From the NCBI RefSeq assembly GCF_000722775.1, contig NZ_JPFZ01000008.1, forward strand, positions 122,880-186,879: a stretch of 64,000 nucleotides of DNA. Reading direction: 5' to 3'. Positions 48,654-56,666 of the stretch are shown here, piece by piece; the stretch's first letter is position 1; each line of letters starts with the position of its first letter. The notes under the pieces were generated by a model, which saw nothing but the letters and a program-made list of their open reading frames with translations, had not been told where the DNA came from and ran no database searches. Source of the DNA: Streptococcus mitis subsp. hohhotensis (lineage in GTDB: Bacteria > Bacillota > Bacilli > Lactobacillales > Streptococcaceae). Position numbers and translations under genes: made by a program.

Positions 48654-49429
48654 TTAAAGATATTCTCTGAGAGCGCTTGCTATATCCGAAAAATCGTAGC
48701 CCTTTCGTGCTAAAACTTGAGTTAAACGCTGTTTAAGTTCGTATCCTTCATATTTTCGGACATACTTAGCATATTGCTTATCAAGCTCCTTGAAGATGAG
48801 TTCCTGAGTCTTTTCTTGGTCAACTTGACTATCCAACTCGTCAAAGGCACTTTTAGCATCAGAGTAGGAGAAGCCCTTGTTGGTCAGATTCTGGATAATC
48901 TTATCTTGCAAAGCACGAGCTGGAAGTTTTCCTTCATATTTCTTCAATAGTTTATTGGCTACACGTTGAGCAACTTCCGAAGAATCAAATTCTTTCAAGG
49001 TCTCTTCTATAGTAGATTTTGAAATCCCTTTTTGTGTTAGTTTCTGAGTCAGTACATAAGGCCCCTTGTCTCCTGAAAGGTGATTGGCATTGATGATAGC
49101 ATAAGCGTACTGATTATCATTAATCCACTTATCTTCTTTAAGATTAATAATGACTTGAGAAATGATGTTTTCATCAATATCGTATTTTTTCAGATATTCT
49201 CTGACTTCTTTTTCAGTGCGCGCTTTAAAGGATAGGTGGTAGAGGGCTAGATTCTTACCATAAGAAAATTGAGCAAAGTCCTGAATCTCTTTCAATTCCT
49301 CTTCGCTTATCACCTTATCTCTCGATAACATAAAACGAACAATTGTATCTTCGGTGATGTAGCATTTGTCGCAATTATCAAGCTCCATCAGATAGAGTCT
49401 TTTTTCTTTTCAAGTTTTGTGATTTTCAT
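48654..49429 (-). CDS. recX: Regulatory protein RecX, 5' end frameshifted
   Basis: Modulates RecA. An open frame from ATG 49388 ([19 protein letters not shown]) gives 244 aa with three RecX tandem helical repeats ([48 protein letters not shown]). The usual start, [10 protein letters not shown], is found at 49429 but runs out of frame at a run of six T (49400-49405, A6 in the gene); one more base would join it to the rest at RLYLMELDN. Either a real one-base loss or a sequence error; if real, translation from 49388 lacks a good ribosome site. Confidence 0.85.
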
Positions 49430-49438
49430 AGTTCTATT

Positions 49439-49454
49439 ATAACTCAAAATGTGA
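49439..49454. repeat. Left attachment site (attL core)
   Basis: ATAACTCAAAATGTGA, identical to 62203-62218. It lies 65 bases beyond the integrase stop and 10 bases upstream of the original recX start, overlapping the recX -10 (TATAAT on the minus strand, 49434-49439). Confidence 0.85.
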
Positions 49455-49518
49455 GAAAAAGCTGAAACCCCTTGATATAGCCGTTTTTTGTCCCTTAATG
49501 ATGAATTTTAAGAACTTT

Positions 49519-50685
49519 TTAGGAACTTTGTAGATTCTCAATGGCTTTTTCATAAAAGGAAGTCGCCTTTTTCTTATTGTCTTTGGATAGATGACTATAG
49601 ATGTCCATAGTCATTGAAATTTTAGAATGGCCTAGCCGTGTTTGGATTTCTTTATAAGGCAGGCCAGCATTAAGCAATAGACTAGCGTGGGTGTGTCGGA
49701 AAGCGTGGAAACTCAAACGAGGACATCCAGCCAGTTTTAAATGCTTTTCTAGTCTGAATCTGAGCGCTCCAGCTTCTCTATAGTTGTCAAAGGTATCAGA
49801 GAACACTTTTTCAAAAGTTACCCCTATTTCCCTACCTAATTGGGATTGTCTTGCTTTATAGAGCCGAAGCATGAGTACCGTTTTGGTATCAAGTGCTATT
49901 TCTCTAATGCTACTTTTACTTTTAGGGCTAGTGATTTCTTTTAGGGTGTTTAAAGTCTTGGTAACTGAAATACTACCGTTTTGTAGGTCAATATCAGACC
50001 ATCCCAAGGCTAAACACTCACGAATACGCAAACCAGTTGCTAGAAGTGTCTTATATAACACCGTATCGGAGAAATTTTTGTAAGTGTTCGGCAACTGATC
50101 CAGATAATCTAAGAATTTTTTCAAATTGTCGTCATCCAGATATTTCAGTTTTTGCCCTTCTTTGGGTTTGCGCCGTGGGACGATGATATCACTAGCTGGA
50201 TTTGAAGCAATGACTTGCAAGGAAACGGCATAGGATAATATGCGTTTATTTAGGGCATGGAGTTGGTTATATTGCTGATAACCTTTTCCTAGTTGATTGT
50301 AATCTATTGCCCACTGGTTTACCTGGTGCTGAATGGTTGGGGGCGTTAGTTTATCTAGTTTGTAGTCTCCAAAGGCTGGTAGGAGATACTTTTTTATGTT
50401 GTTTTTTGCGCCTATAAGGGTGCTATGTTTGACTGTATGGCAATAATTTTCTAGCCAGAGGTTCGTCAATTCCTGATAGGTGGTAACATTAACGGTTTTT
50501 GTGACTGTTGAGCCGTTTTTTTCAAACTCTACTTTGGCTTGGATAGCCTTGCTTTTGAGTCTGTTCTTGGTTCTGTCTGAAATAGTTGTCTTGACTTTCT
50601 TACCTGTTACGGTATCGATACCAAGATAAACGCTGGAACGGTAAACTACTGATCCATCTTTCTTTTTGTACTCTGTAATCTTCAT
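49519..50685 (-). CDS. Tyrosine-recombinase integrase
   Basis: 388 aa. N-terminal arm-binding domain (residues 1-60), SAM-like core-binding domain (about 65-165) and catalytic domain with Arg220 (TGLR), His327-x-x-Arg330 (HAFRH), His353 (LGH) and Tyr363 (IYSH). All key residues are present, so it should be active. Its stop faces attL. AAAGGAG precedes the ATG. Confidence 0.95.
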   Translation of the reverse strand: MKITEYKKKDGSVVYRSSVYLGIDTVTGKKVKTTISDRTKNRLKSKAIQAKVEFEKNGSTVTKTVNVTTYQELTNLWLENYCHTVKHSTLIGAKNNIKKYLLPAFGDYKLDKLTPPTIQHQVNQWAIDYNQLGKGYQQYNQLHALNKRILSYAVSLQVIASNPASDIIVPRRKPKEGQKLKYLDDDNLKKFLDYLDQLPNTYKNFSDTVLYKTLLATGLRIRECLALGWSDIDLQNGSISVTKTLNTLKEITSPKSKSSIREIALDTKTVLMLRLYKARQSQLGREIGVTFEKVFSDTFDNYREAGALRFRLEKHLKLAGCPRLSFHAFRHTHASLLLNAGLPYKEIQTRLGHSKISMTMDIYSHLSKDNKKKATSFYEKAIENLQSS

Positions 50686-50706
50686 GGTTTTACTCCTTTT
50701 CCATCA

Positions 50707-50734
50707 GCAGGCAAGCAATTAGAAAAGGTTTTGA
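50707..50734. repeat. 28-bp repeat, copy 1 (upstream of integrase)
   Basis: Begins GCAGGCAAGCAATTAG and recurs exactly at 55530-55557. The first part also appears inverted near attR (CTTGCCTGCTGA at about 62027). Candidate arm-type or excisionase sites. Confidence 0.6.
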
Positions 50735-50762
50735 GTTTATACCATGCGAGGAGCTACGAGAA
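50718..50762. repeat. 45-bp direct repeat, copy 1
   Basis: Begins ATTAGAAAAGGTTTTG and ends GCTACGAGAA. It recurs at 51001-51045 with one difference. Between the copies lies a leftward terminator (50881-50915) and otherwise no gene. Confidence 0.7.
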
Positions 50763-50880
50763 ACCCCTTATTTTCGATTTTAAGCAGTCAGACGGTAAAT
50801 TTTGTACCAGAATAGAAAACAAGGCGGATATGGGGCTTATATGAGGTGTCACCCCCTGATATTTCAAAAGTTTTATTTAG

Positions 50881-50915
50881 AAAATAAAAAGGAAGTAACA
50901 ACTAAGCTACTTCCC
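50881..50915 (-). terminator. Leftward terminator after fic
   Basis: On the minus strand GGAAGTA pairs with TACTTCC around an 8 to 10-base loop and is followed by TTTTTATTTT. It separates fic from the integrase gene. Confidence 0.7.
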
Positions 50916-51000
50916 TGGAGCGCTGAGGCTCAAAGTTTAAAAATATGAGGGTAAACCTCTAAGTAACTTAATTATAGATTAAAGTCTAATAGATGTCAAT

Positions 51001-51045
51001 ATTAGAAAAGGTTTTGAGTTTATACCATGCGAGGGGCTACGAGAA
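51001..51045. repeat. 45-bp direct repeat, copy 2
   Basis: Second copy of the repeat at 50718, with G for A at one position (GAGGGGCTAC). Confidence 0.7.
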
Positions 51046-51080
51046 TTTTAATTTAACTTGTCATTAATAAATAGTGTTAA

Positions 51081-52223
51081 CTATTTTGTACTATAATCAA
51101 AGAATTCTTCAACTATTGCATGTTTTAATGGGCGCTTTGCAACTTTAATTAATGTTTTTTTGTTTTCTAAATCTTTTATAGTTTGTTTTAGACTTCTTTG
51201 TGAATATTCAGTATGTTGTAAAAGATTCAAAAGTTCATTGTCGTTAATGCTTGCTTCAAAATCTGACACAAATAATTGGGATTGAATAAGTAGAAATAAT
51301 ATCGTTGCTTCAATATCAGTGAAACTACTATCTTGCAATTTTTGATGGTAATAGTATAGCATTTCTTGTTTTTCTGATAGTGTATTTATTATTTCATATT
51401 GTCCCTTAATAATAAAACTTAAGATTGTATGTACAAATTGAGTACCATCTGCTTTGTTTAGTATGTTTCCAGTATCTGAGAATGCTTTATAGTATTTATT
51501 TTTATCTTCATTTATTTTTTTACTAATAATAAGGCCTGAAAATTTATCTAATTTTCTTGAAAGATACTTAGATAGGATATAACGGCCAGTTCTTCCATTG
51601 CCATCATAAAACGGATGAATGTTTTCAAAAAAATAATGTGCTAGACTAGCTTTTATAAGGAAAGGAACATTTTCTATATTGATGAAATGAATCCAGCTAA
51701 GTAGCATTTCCTTAATTGTCTCTTCTTTACCTGGCGCAATATGCTCTATCTTCCCATTTTGATTATTAACAATAGAGACATAGTTTTTCCTAAATAGTTC
51801 ACCATCCAGTTCATCATCATCTTCAATTTCTCCGCTAGTTAATGCATTATATATTTCTCGAATATGAGTTAGTTCTGTTACATTTAGATAATCTTCTGAA
51901 AGTATATCTAGATACATTCGGACAGTAGATTTATGTTTCAGTTTTTCTTTTTTATCTTTGTTAAGAGCCTCAATTGCAACTGCTACATCTTTTCTTGTAG
52001 TTCCAATGCCTTCAATTTCATTTGTGGAAATAATGGCATTGAATAGTTGTTCATTATAAAATTGTTGATGAGCAACGTCTGGTAGATCATTAGCTAAATC
52101 TGTGATAGTAGAAGATAATTCAATGATTTTTTGGGAAAGAAGTTGGATTTCCATAATTGGTACAACAAATAGTGGATATTCGTTTGTTGCGAACTCCTCT
52201 TTTTTCATCAGATATGGAAACAT
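51081..52223 (-). CDS. Fic-domain AMPylase-like protein
   Basis: 380 aa. Fic motif HPFYDGNGRTGR at residues 203-214 is complete, so nucleotide transfer (AMPylation) is possible. The inhibitory motif (S/T)xxxE(G/N) lies N-terminal as TNEIEG (67-72): a class II, self-inhibited Fic protein. A C-terminal helical/winged-helix part follows. No separate antitoxin gene is adjacent. Likely accessory cargo of the element. The unusual repeat array at 52337 lies just upstream of its start. Confidence 0.9.
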   Translation of the reverse strand: MFPYLMKKEEFATNEYPLFVVPIMEIQLLSQKIIELSSTITDLANDLPDVAHQQFYNEQLFNAIISTNEIEGIGTTRKDVAVAIEALNKDKKEKLKHKSTVRMYLDILSEDYLNVTELTHIREIYNALTSGEIEDDDELDGELFRKNYVSIVNNQNGKIEHIAPGKEETIKEMLLSWIHFINIENVPFLIKASLAHYFFENIHPFYDGNGRTGRYILSKYLSRKLDKFSGLIISKKINEDKNKYYKAFSDTGNILNKADGTQFVHTILSFIIKGQYEIINTLSEKQEMLYYYHQKLQDSSFTDIEATILFLLIQSQLFVSDFEASINDNELLNLLQHTEYSQRSLKQTIKDLENKKTLIKVAKRPLKHAIVEEFFDYSTK

Positions 52224-52336
52224 TGTAGTTTTTGTGGTGCCGTATCCATTTATTCTTTGTAGGTATTCTTTTTCATAAATACTACGTTCACTGTAATAAA
52301 TTTTTTTAGACTTTTATACTCCATACTCTAAATTTA

Positions 52337-52530
52337 ATTAATGACAAAAATGTAACTTTGTCATTAATAGCTCCTTTTAATTTTTTAATTATTGACAAAA
52401 ACGCTATTTTGTTAATAATAGCTCGATTTAATTTTTTAATTATTGACAAAAACGCTATTTTGTCAATAATAGCTCGATTTAACTTTTTAATTATTGACAA
52501 AAACGCTATTTTGTCAATAATTATTTTGCC
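52337..52530. repeat. Four 51-bp tandem repeats with palindromes
   Basis: The unit recurs with a 51-bp period (ATTGAC-equivalent at 52340, 52391, 52442 and 52493). Each holds an inverted repeat TATTGACAAAA/TTTTGTCAATA with a short centre, then a spacer GCTCGATTTAA that is itself conserved. The first copy is the most diverged. Because 51 is divisible by three, both strands look open, but there is no ribosome site. Confidence 0.9.
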
Positions 52531-52638
52531 GTTTTTTGCGCTTTAGTCTGTAAAAATGGCTTTCTATTCTTCAATTTCCCCTGTTTTTGCACAATAGACC
52601 TTGGAAATAGGGGCGCTATTGGCGAATATGGGGGATTT

Positions 52639-52908
52639 TTATAGAATTTTCTCAAAAACCATTGTGGCTTGAATACGGTCGCCACCGCCTAGCCCTTTGC
52701 TTCCACCATTGGCGGTTGTGATTGTATGCAGGCGGTAGCCTTTTGCTACTTGGGTGTTAATGACGTTTTCTAATTCTGTCAAGTTTCCTGATCCAGTACC
52801 AAAAAATTTCTCTTTTAAGGTTACTTGAAGGACTACATAGTGTAAATCAGTAGCATTTGAAGCAGTTGAGTGAGTGCTAGCGTCTTTAATGTTATCAAAA
52901 AATCCCAT
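52639..52908 (-). CDS. DUF4177 protein
   Basis: 89 aa. DUF4177 core: YVVLQVTLKEKFFG, LENVINTQVAKGYRLHTI, MVFEKIL. Small alpha/beta protein of unknown role, frequent on phages and islands. Lies 5 bases after the repressor gene in the same direction. Confidence 0.8.
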   Translation of the reverse strand: MGFFDNIKDASTHSTASNATDLHYVVLQVTLKEKFFGTGSGNLTELENVINTQVAKGYRLHTITTANGGSKGLGGGDRIQATMVFEKIL

Positions 52909-52913
52909 GAGAG

Positions 52914-53531
52914 TTACTCCTTGTTAGTTTTAGCAAAAATTTCGTCTTCGTCATCTTCTTCTTTGTTTAATATAGTAGTTTTCGTTGCGAGTGAATCAAT
53001 AATTTCAAAAATTTTGACTTGATCTGATTCTTCTAATATTTGATAATTTATAAGCAGTTTAGCGTAGTCGGTTTGCTTAATGTTATCTAACTCTATAAGG
53101 TCTTGGATTGCCAAAGATAATTTTAGAGGAAATGATTGTTGATACCTCTTGAATTTATCTGTATCTTTCAAAAATTCTTTTATGGTTTTATTGGCTTCTG
53201 TTATTCTTTCAACGTCTTCATAATTTGTAATTCCCTGACTTGAAACTTGGTCTTTAAATTTATCAATTGCTTGTATAACTTTTTTAGATACATAATCAAA
53301 ATTATCTTCATAGCCTAGTAATTCCCCGATTTCAATTTTGAAATATTCAGCAAGTAGTAAAGCAGGTTTTGCTTTAATTTCATTATTAGGATTTTCCCAA
53401 TTTTGATAAGTCCGTAAAGTAATATCCAATCCTAGTTTTTTTATTATAATATCTTCGTAAAATTCTTTTTGAGAGAATCCTTTTTCAATTCTAAGTTTTT
53501 TTAAATTATTTTTGGGTGTTTGTTTTTCCAT
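52914..53531 (-). CDS. Phage-type repressor (HTH)
   Basis: 205 aa. HTH_3-like DNA-binding domain at residues 8-75 (LRIEKGFSQKEFYEDI; RTYQNWENPNNE), then a helical regulatory part. No LexA-type Ser/Lys protease site is visible, so induction may rely on a helper-phage antirepressor. Divergent from the Cro-like gene across three operators. Confidence 0.85.
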   Translation of the reverse strand: MEKQTPKNNLKKLRIEKGFSQKEFYEDIIIKKLGLDITLRTYQNWENPNNEIKAKPALLLAEYFKIEIGELLGYEDNFDYVSKKVIQAIDKFKDQVSSQGITNYEDVERITEANKTIKEFLKDTDKFKRYQQSFPLKLSLAIQDLIELDNIKQTDYAKLLINYQILEESDQVKIFEIIDSLATKTTILNKEEDDEDEIFAKTNKE

Positions 53532-53558
53532 TATTTGTCCTCTTATATGTTTACCTAG

Positions 53559-53564
53559 AGTATA
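53559..53564 (-). promoter_or_regulatory. Candidate -10 of the repressor promoter
   Basis: TATACT on the minus strand, 28 bases upstream of the repressor ATG; the -35 region is weak and abuts operator 1. Confidence 0.45.
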
Positions 53565-53593
53565 ACATAGTAGAGAGAAAAAATAAAATCATA

Positions 53594-53673
53594 GACGAAA
53601 AAAATTTCATTTATCGCTTGACAACGAAAAAAAATTCGTTTATAATTCAAAATGTGATGAAAAAACTTTCGTC
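53594..53673. promoter_or_regulatory. Genetic switch: three 18-bp operators and rightward promoter
   Basis: Pattern GACGAAA-N4-TTTCGTC. O1 53594-53611 (GACGAAA/TTTCATT), O2 53623-53640 (AACGAAA/ATTCGTT), O3 53656-53673 (GATGAAA/TTTCGTC). A consensus promoter TTGACA (53618-53623), 17 bp, TATAAT (53641-53646) is built so that O2 occupies the spacer. Binding of repressor to O2 must block the rightward promoter. Confidence 0.85.
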
Positions 53674-53708
53674 TAAATCGAAGTTTTTGAGAAAGGAGTG
53701 ATTTGATA

Positions 53709-53897
53709 ATGTTGATAACGATAGAGCATGCAAAAAAAGTTCGTCGAAAAAGAGGAGAGCTTCAACTTGGGAAAGTTCAATTAGCCAAGAAACTGAAAAT
53801 TACACCTCCCACTCTAGCAAAAATTGAAGCTGGCAACTATGATGCACCTAAGCGCATTTACGAAAGTGTAATAGAGTGGCTTTTAGAAGAGTATTAG
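53709..53897 (+). CDS. Cro-like HTH regulator
   Basis: 62 aa. HTH_3 motif: GKVQLAKKLKITPPTLAKIEAG. AAAGGAG lies 10 bases before the ATG at 53709. First gene of the rightward unit; the natural opponent of the repressor at 52914. Confidence 0.82.
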   Translation: MLITIEHAKKVRRKRGELQLGKVQLAKKLKITPPTLAKIEAGNYDAPKRIYESVIEWLLEEY

Positions 53898-54119
53898 AAA
53901 GGAGCGAACTAATCGTAATACTACTCTACATTTACAGATTTCTCATGTGGTGCTTTACCACTGGGGATTGATGAAAGGATCTAGCTAACTATTTACTAGC
54001 CTACTTTGCTTGCTACCTATGGCAGTATTAAGGAACTATTCTCCTGAAGTATGTCTCATGCTTTACCTTGGTACTGTTTTAGGTGGCAAGCACTGACAAA
54101 AGAAGAAAGGAGCGAACCA

Positions 54120-54368
54120 ATGGACAACGATTTTAAGACAGTTACAAATGCCAAGGGGTTAGAAATTCCCAAGTATTTCAAGGATTTTAAAAAGCTAGTT
54201 GAAATGGACAGACAACTAGCCGAATATCTTTGTATGAACTACGAGGATTTGGACAGTGAAGACCTAGGTGCATTTCTTGAAACGGTGGAGCAGGGATTCA
54301 GCTGGATTCTGGATCTTATCGAAAGTAAAGACTTGCTTTATAGCCCCCAGGCAGGGAAGAAAGCATGA
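54120..54368 (+). CDS. Small acidic early protein
   Basis: 82 aa: MDNDFKTVTNAKGLEIPKYF, rich in Asp/Glu, helical, no known motif. GAAAGGAG ribosome site. The 220 bases upstream (53898-54119) hold no gene; a hairpin GTGGTGCTTTACCAC lies at about 53947. Confidence 0.65.
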   Translation: MDNDFKTVTNAKGLEIPKYFKDFKKLVEMDRQLAEYLCMNYEDLDSEDLGAFLETVEQGFSWILDLIESKDLLYSPQAGKKA

Positions 54369-54439
54369 AAAAAGGCAACAAAAAAAGTCACTTGCGGAGA
54401 GTTTGGCGACCGAAGCAAGCGACAAGAATAAGGGTATAG
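54365..54439 (+). CDS. Possible 24-aa basic peptide
   Basis: MKKGNKKSHLRRVWRPKQATRIRV. Start overlaps the upstream stop (ATGA). Very basic. Its end runs into a hairpin (GGTATAG/CTATACC, 54433-54457) that may be a terminator. Uncertain because of size. Confidence 0.3.
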   Translation: MKKGNKKSHLRRVWRPKQATRIRV

Positions 54440-54546
54440 ATATTTTTTCTATACCTTGATTATAGCATAATATAGCGGTTTTCGCTAGTACATTGAAAAT
54501 AAAATAAGGTACGCTGGGAAGATTTTAAATTTTTTCGGTTTAGGGG

Positions 54547-54586
54547 TTGACATTATACCGTGCATAAGTATATAATAAAAGCACGG
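54547..54586 (+). promoter_or_regulatory. Promoter and possible operator of the RHH gene
   Basis: TTGACA (54547-54552), 18 bp, TATAAT (54571-54576). CCGTGC (54558-54563) and GCACGG (54581-54586) flank the -10 as an inverted repeat, as expected for autoregulation by a ribbon-helix-helix protein. Confidence 0.65.
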
Positions 54587-54608
54587 GCAAAAGTAAAGGA
54601 GTGATATA

Positions 54609-54782
54609 ATGAGCCCAAGAACAGGAAGACCTATAAAGGGGAATGCTAAGCGTGATAAACGATTAGAGGTTAGACTGACAGCAGACGAATACAACGAAAT
54701 TCAAGAAGTTGCTGACAGTTTGAATATTTCTAAAGCTGACACGATAGTTAAAGGCATTCAACTTTTAAAGTCACAAAAATAA
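54609..54782 (+). CDS. Ribbon-helix-helix DNA-binding protein
   Basis: 57 aa: basic N-terminus, then KRLEVRLTADEYNEIQEVADSL, the Arc/CopG ribbon-helix-helix fold. Probably represses its own promoter and perhaps copy number or early genes. AAAGGAGTG ribosome site. A hairpin of CTGCTACGTT and AACGTAACAG follows the stop. Confidence 0.78.
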   Translation: MSPRTGRPIKGNAKRDKRLEVRLTADEYNEIQEVADSLNISKADTIVKGIQLLKSQK

Positions 54783-54936
54783 AAGAAGCCTGCTACGTTC
54801 TCAACCGACCAAAGCGATAACGTAACAGACTCAGCCCCCACGAATGAGGTACGTAAATATCTTATCATGCGTACTCTTATTTGTCAAACACAGAAATAGA
54901 GTACGCTTTTTGCGTACCCAAAAGATGAGGTATACA

Positions 54937-55365
54937 ATGGGAAAACAACATCAAGCAGTAAAATTCAAAGATATTGCTGAAAAATTGTCCGAATTAGAGG
55001 GCAAAAATTTAGAAGAAATTGCTGGAGTATTAGGCTATCGCAACTTGGAGAGTTGCAGAGTCAATCTTTACAACCTGAGACAAAACAAGCGTCTAGGATT
55101 TGAAGTGGAAAAAGGGGTGTACTCCAAGTTCGCACTCTTGGACGATTCGGTAAAAGAGGAACTGGAAGACAAGGAATTGTCAGACCGTGGGCGCTATTTG
55201 AAGAGCGTAGACCGCTATAAGGCAATGCTAAACGCCTTTTCTATCGCCTTTGATAGCACGGTCAAGGCGGAAACCAGACAAAAAGCAGAACATGACGGCT
55301 TGAAAGCCTTGGACAGAATACCAGATAAGCACTACGCCCTACTTTATGACATGATGGAGGGTTAG
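54937..55365 (+). CDS. Unknown early protein
   Basis: 142 aa: MGKQHQAVKFKDIAEKLSEL; IAGVLGYRNLESCRVNLYNLRQ looks like an HTH segment. The C-terminal half is charged. A hairpin GTACGC-TTTTT-GCGTAC (about 54901-54916) and TGAGG precede the ATG. Possible DNA-binding regulator; family not recognised. Confidence 0.65.
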   Translation: MGKQHQAVKFKDIAEKLSELEGKNLEEIAGVLGYRNLESCRVNLYNLRQNKRLGFEVEKGVYSKFALLDDSVKEELEDKELSDRGRYLKSVDRYKAMLNAFSIAFDSTVKAETRQKAEHDGLKALDRIPDKHYALLYDMMEG

Positions 55366-55367
55366 GA

Positions 55368-55517
55368 ATGGAAGCAAAAACACACTTTGCTAGATTCATG
55401 CGTAGAGGTATGGAATTAGCAAGGCAATTACATAGCAGAGAAATCCAACGTGATGAATTTGATAGAGCTTGGAAAAGATTAGGCGATCAAATCGAAAACG
55501 AAACGAAGAAAAACTAA
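55368..55517 (+). CDS. Small basic/acidic peptide
   Basis: 49 aa: MEAKTHFARFMRRGMELARQ, ending in KKN. Starts 2 bases after the previous stop with GGAGGG upstream, so translation is coupled. No motif recognised. Confidence 0.55.
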   Translation: MEAKTHFARFMRRGMELARQLHSREIQRDEFDRAWKRLGDQIENETKKN

Positions 55518-55529
55518 GAAAACCGAAGT

Positions 55530-55557
55530 GCAGGCAAGCAATTAGAAAAGGTTTTGA
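55530..55557. repeat. 28-bp repeat, copy 2
   Basis: Exact copy of 50707-50734 within the island, at the head of a structured non-coding stretch. Confidence 0.6.
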
Positions 55558-55563
55558 AAAACG

Positions 55564-55678
55564 AGTGCTGACACGGCGACTCTAAGCACTTGTTTAGCAA
55601 AAATGTGGGTGATTACCCACGAAACATCACTACAAGCGTTCGTCAACTTGGGGCAATCGCCCAGCGTTTGGAGTGATG
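55564..55678. other. Three consecutive hairpins in a non-coding stretch
   Basis: Hairpin 1 AGTGCT/AGCACT (55564-55590). Hairpin 2 GTGGGT-GATT-ACCCAC (55605-55620). Hairpin 3 CATCACT/AGTGATG (55625-55678) with further inner pairing and a GGGC/GCCC tip. No gene lies from 55518 to 55724. May be a structured RNA or a replication/nicking site. Confidence 0.5.
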
Positions 55679-55724
55679 GTAATTACGTATAGGAAAAAGC
55701 AGGAAAAAGGCACAGGAAAACAAT

Positions 55725-56030
55725 ATGACATTAAACATAAAGGAAATTCAAGAGCAAGGGGGCAGACTTGGAGATGTGCTTCCCAGAATTGAATTAGTTA
55801 GACAGTTGAGCAATTCGCTGATAATAGCGAAAAATAACGGAGCAGATACTTTTATCTTATCTAAACAGACGGCAGAGGGCTTGGCCGTTATTCGTGACCA
55901 GATGGAACAACTCCATAGAGAGTTGGACGGGATTGCAGTTTATCTCCTTAATTGTGAGAATTTTGAAGAATTGGGGTACAAGTCAGATGATAACACCAGA
56001 TATAAGAAAAATGACACAAGCAGAATTTGA
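55725..56030 (+). CDS. Unknown early protein
   Basis: 101 aa: MTLNIKEIQEQGGRLGDVLPRI; helical. Ribosome site is weak (ACAGGAAAAC). Overlaps the next gene by 44 bases. No motif recognised. Confidence 0.55.
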   Translation: MTLNIKEIQEQGGRLGDVLPRIELVRQLSNSLIIAKNNGADTFILSKQTAEGLAVIRDQMEQLHRELDGIAVYLLNCENFEELGYKSDDNTRYKKNDTSRI

Positions 56031-56190
56031 TAACTTCATGGCTGATTTAAAGGTAAACGATCCGAATTTATTTCAGTTTATCGTTGATTTTATCAATAAA
56101 AAAGTAACCGTTCAAGAAGTTGAAGCTTTCCAAAAGATGGAATATCAAGCCCAACAGTTATATATCAAGAATTACAAAGCGAGGGCATGA
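55987..56190 (+). CDS. Unknown small protein
   Basis: 67 aa from ATG 55987 (or 59 aa from 56011): TQAEFDNFMADLKVNDPNLF. It overlaps the upstream gene end. No motif recognised. Confidence 0.5.
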   Translation: MITPDIRKMTQAEFDNFMADLKVNDPNLFQFIVDFINKKVTVQEVEAFQKMEYQAQQLYIKNYKARA

Positions 56191-56191
56191 C

Positions 56192-56398
56192 ATGAATGAA
56201 CTAGATTTAAACAATACACAGGCGCTTATTTTTACCGTGATTTTGATTGGCCTTCTCATATATCTAAATCATCGAGACCGCAAAAAGTGCGCTCAAATGG
56301 AGCGAGAAAACAGGAAACTAGGAGAAAGTCCTAGCGAAAGTTTAAGCCCAGATTATGGGCGGTATATCCAGCTTGCAGGCATTAAGCCGTGGAGGTGA
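56192..56398 (+). CDS. Small single-span membrane protein
   Basis: 68 aa: one membrane helix (ALIFTVILIGLLIYL, residues about 10-24) then a basic cytoplasmic tail. GCGAGGGC upstream. Starts one base after the previous stop. Role unknown. Confidence 0.6.
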   Translation: MNELDLNNTQALIFTVILIGLLIYLNHRDRKKCAQMERENRKLGESPSESLSPDYGRYIQLAGIKPWR

Positions 56399-56402
56399 CG
56401 AT

Positions 56403-56666
56403 ATGTTTGAAATGATGATTGAAGAACTTCAAATAAAAATATTAGAAGCCTTAGAACGTTACCTAAAAAGTCATGAGAAAATACCTCCCCGAATCATTGG
56501 GTTGATTTCCGCAAAACGAGTACAGGAAGAGTTAGATATAAAATATCTGACCTTACAAAAATGGGAAAGAATGGGCTTGAAACGTTATCAACCTCCAGGA
56601 GACGATAGCAGAAAAGTTTATTATAAAGTGGACGATATCCGTAAGTTTATGGGGGTGGGAGAATGA
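56403..56666 (+). CDS. MerR/excisionase-like HTH protein
   Basis: 87 aa. Helix-turn-helix_17-like: ISAKRVQEELDIKYLTLQKWERMGLKRY then PPGDDSRKVYYKVDDIRKFMG, the wing and final helix of AlpA/excisionase-type proteins. GGAGGTGACG ribosome site. May act in excision with the integrase or activate the replication genes. Stop overlaps the next start (ATGA). Confidence 0.72.
   Translation: MFEMMIEELQIKILEALERYLKSHEKIPPRIIGLISAKRVQEELDIKYLTLQKWERMGLKRYQPPGDDSRKVYYKVDDIRKFMGVGE

Noticed and set aside
52337-52530. CRISPR-like array
   Set aside because: The linkers between palindromes are also conserved, so there are no unique spacers, and no cas genes are present.
52306-52546. Open frames on both strands across the 51-bp repeats (about 62-64 aa each)
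   Set aside because: The period is a multiple of three, so open frames arise automatically; no ribosome site or promoter supports them.
53643-53657. Extra att-like sequence TTCAAAATGTGAT inside the island
   Set aside because: It shares 12 bases with the att core but coincides with the Cro promoter/operator region and lacks flanking similarity; probably chance in AT-rich DNA.
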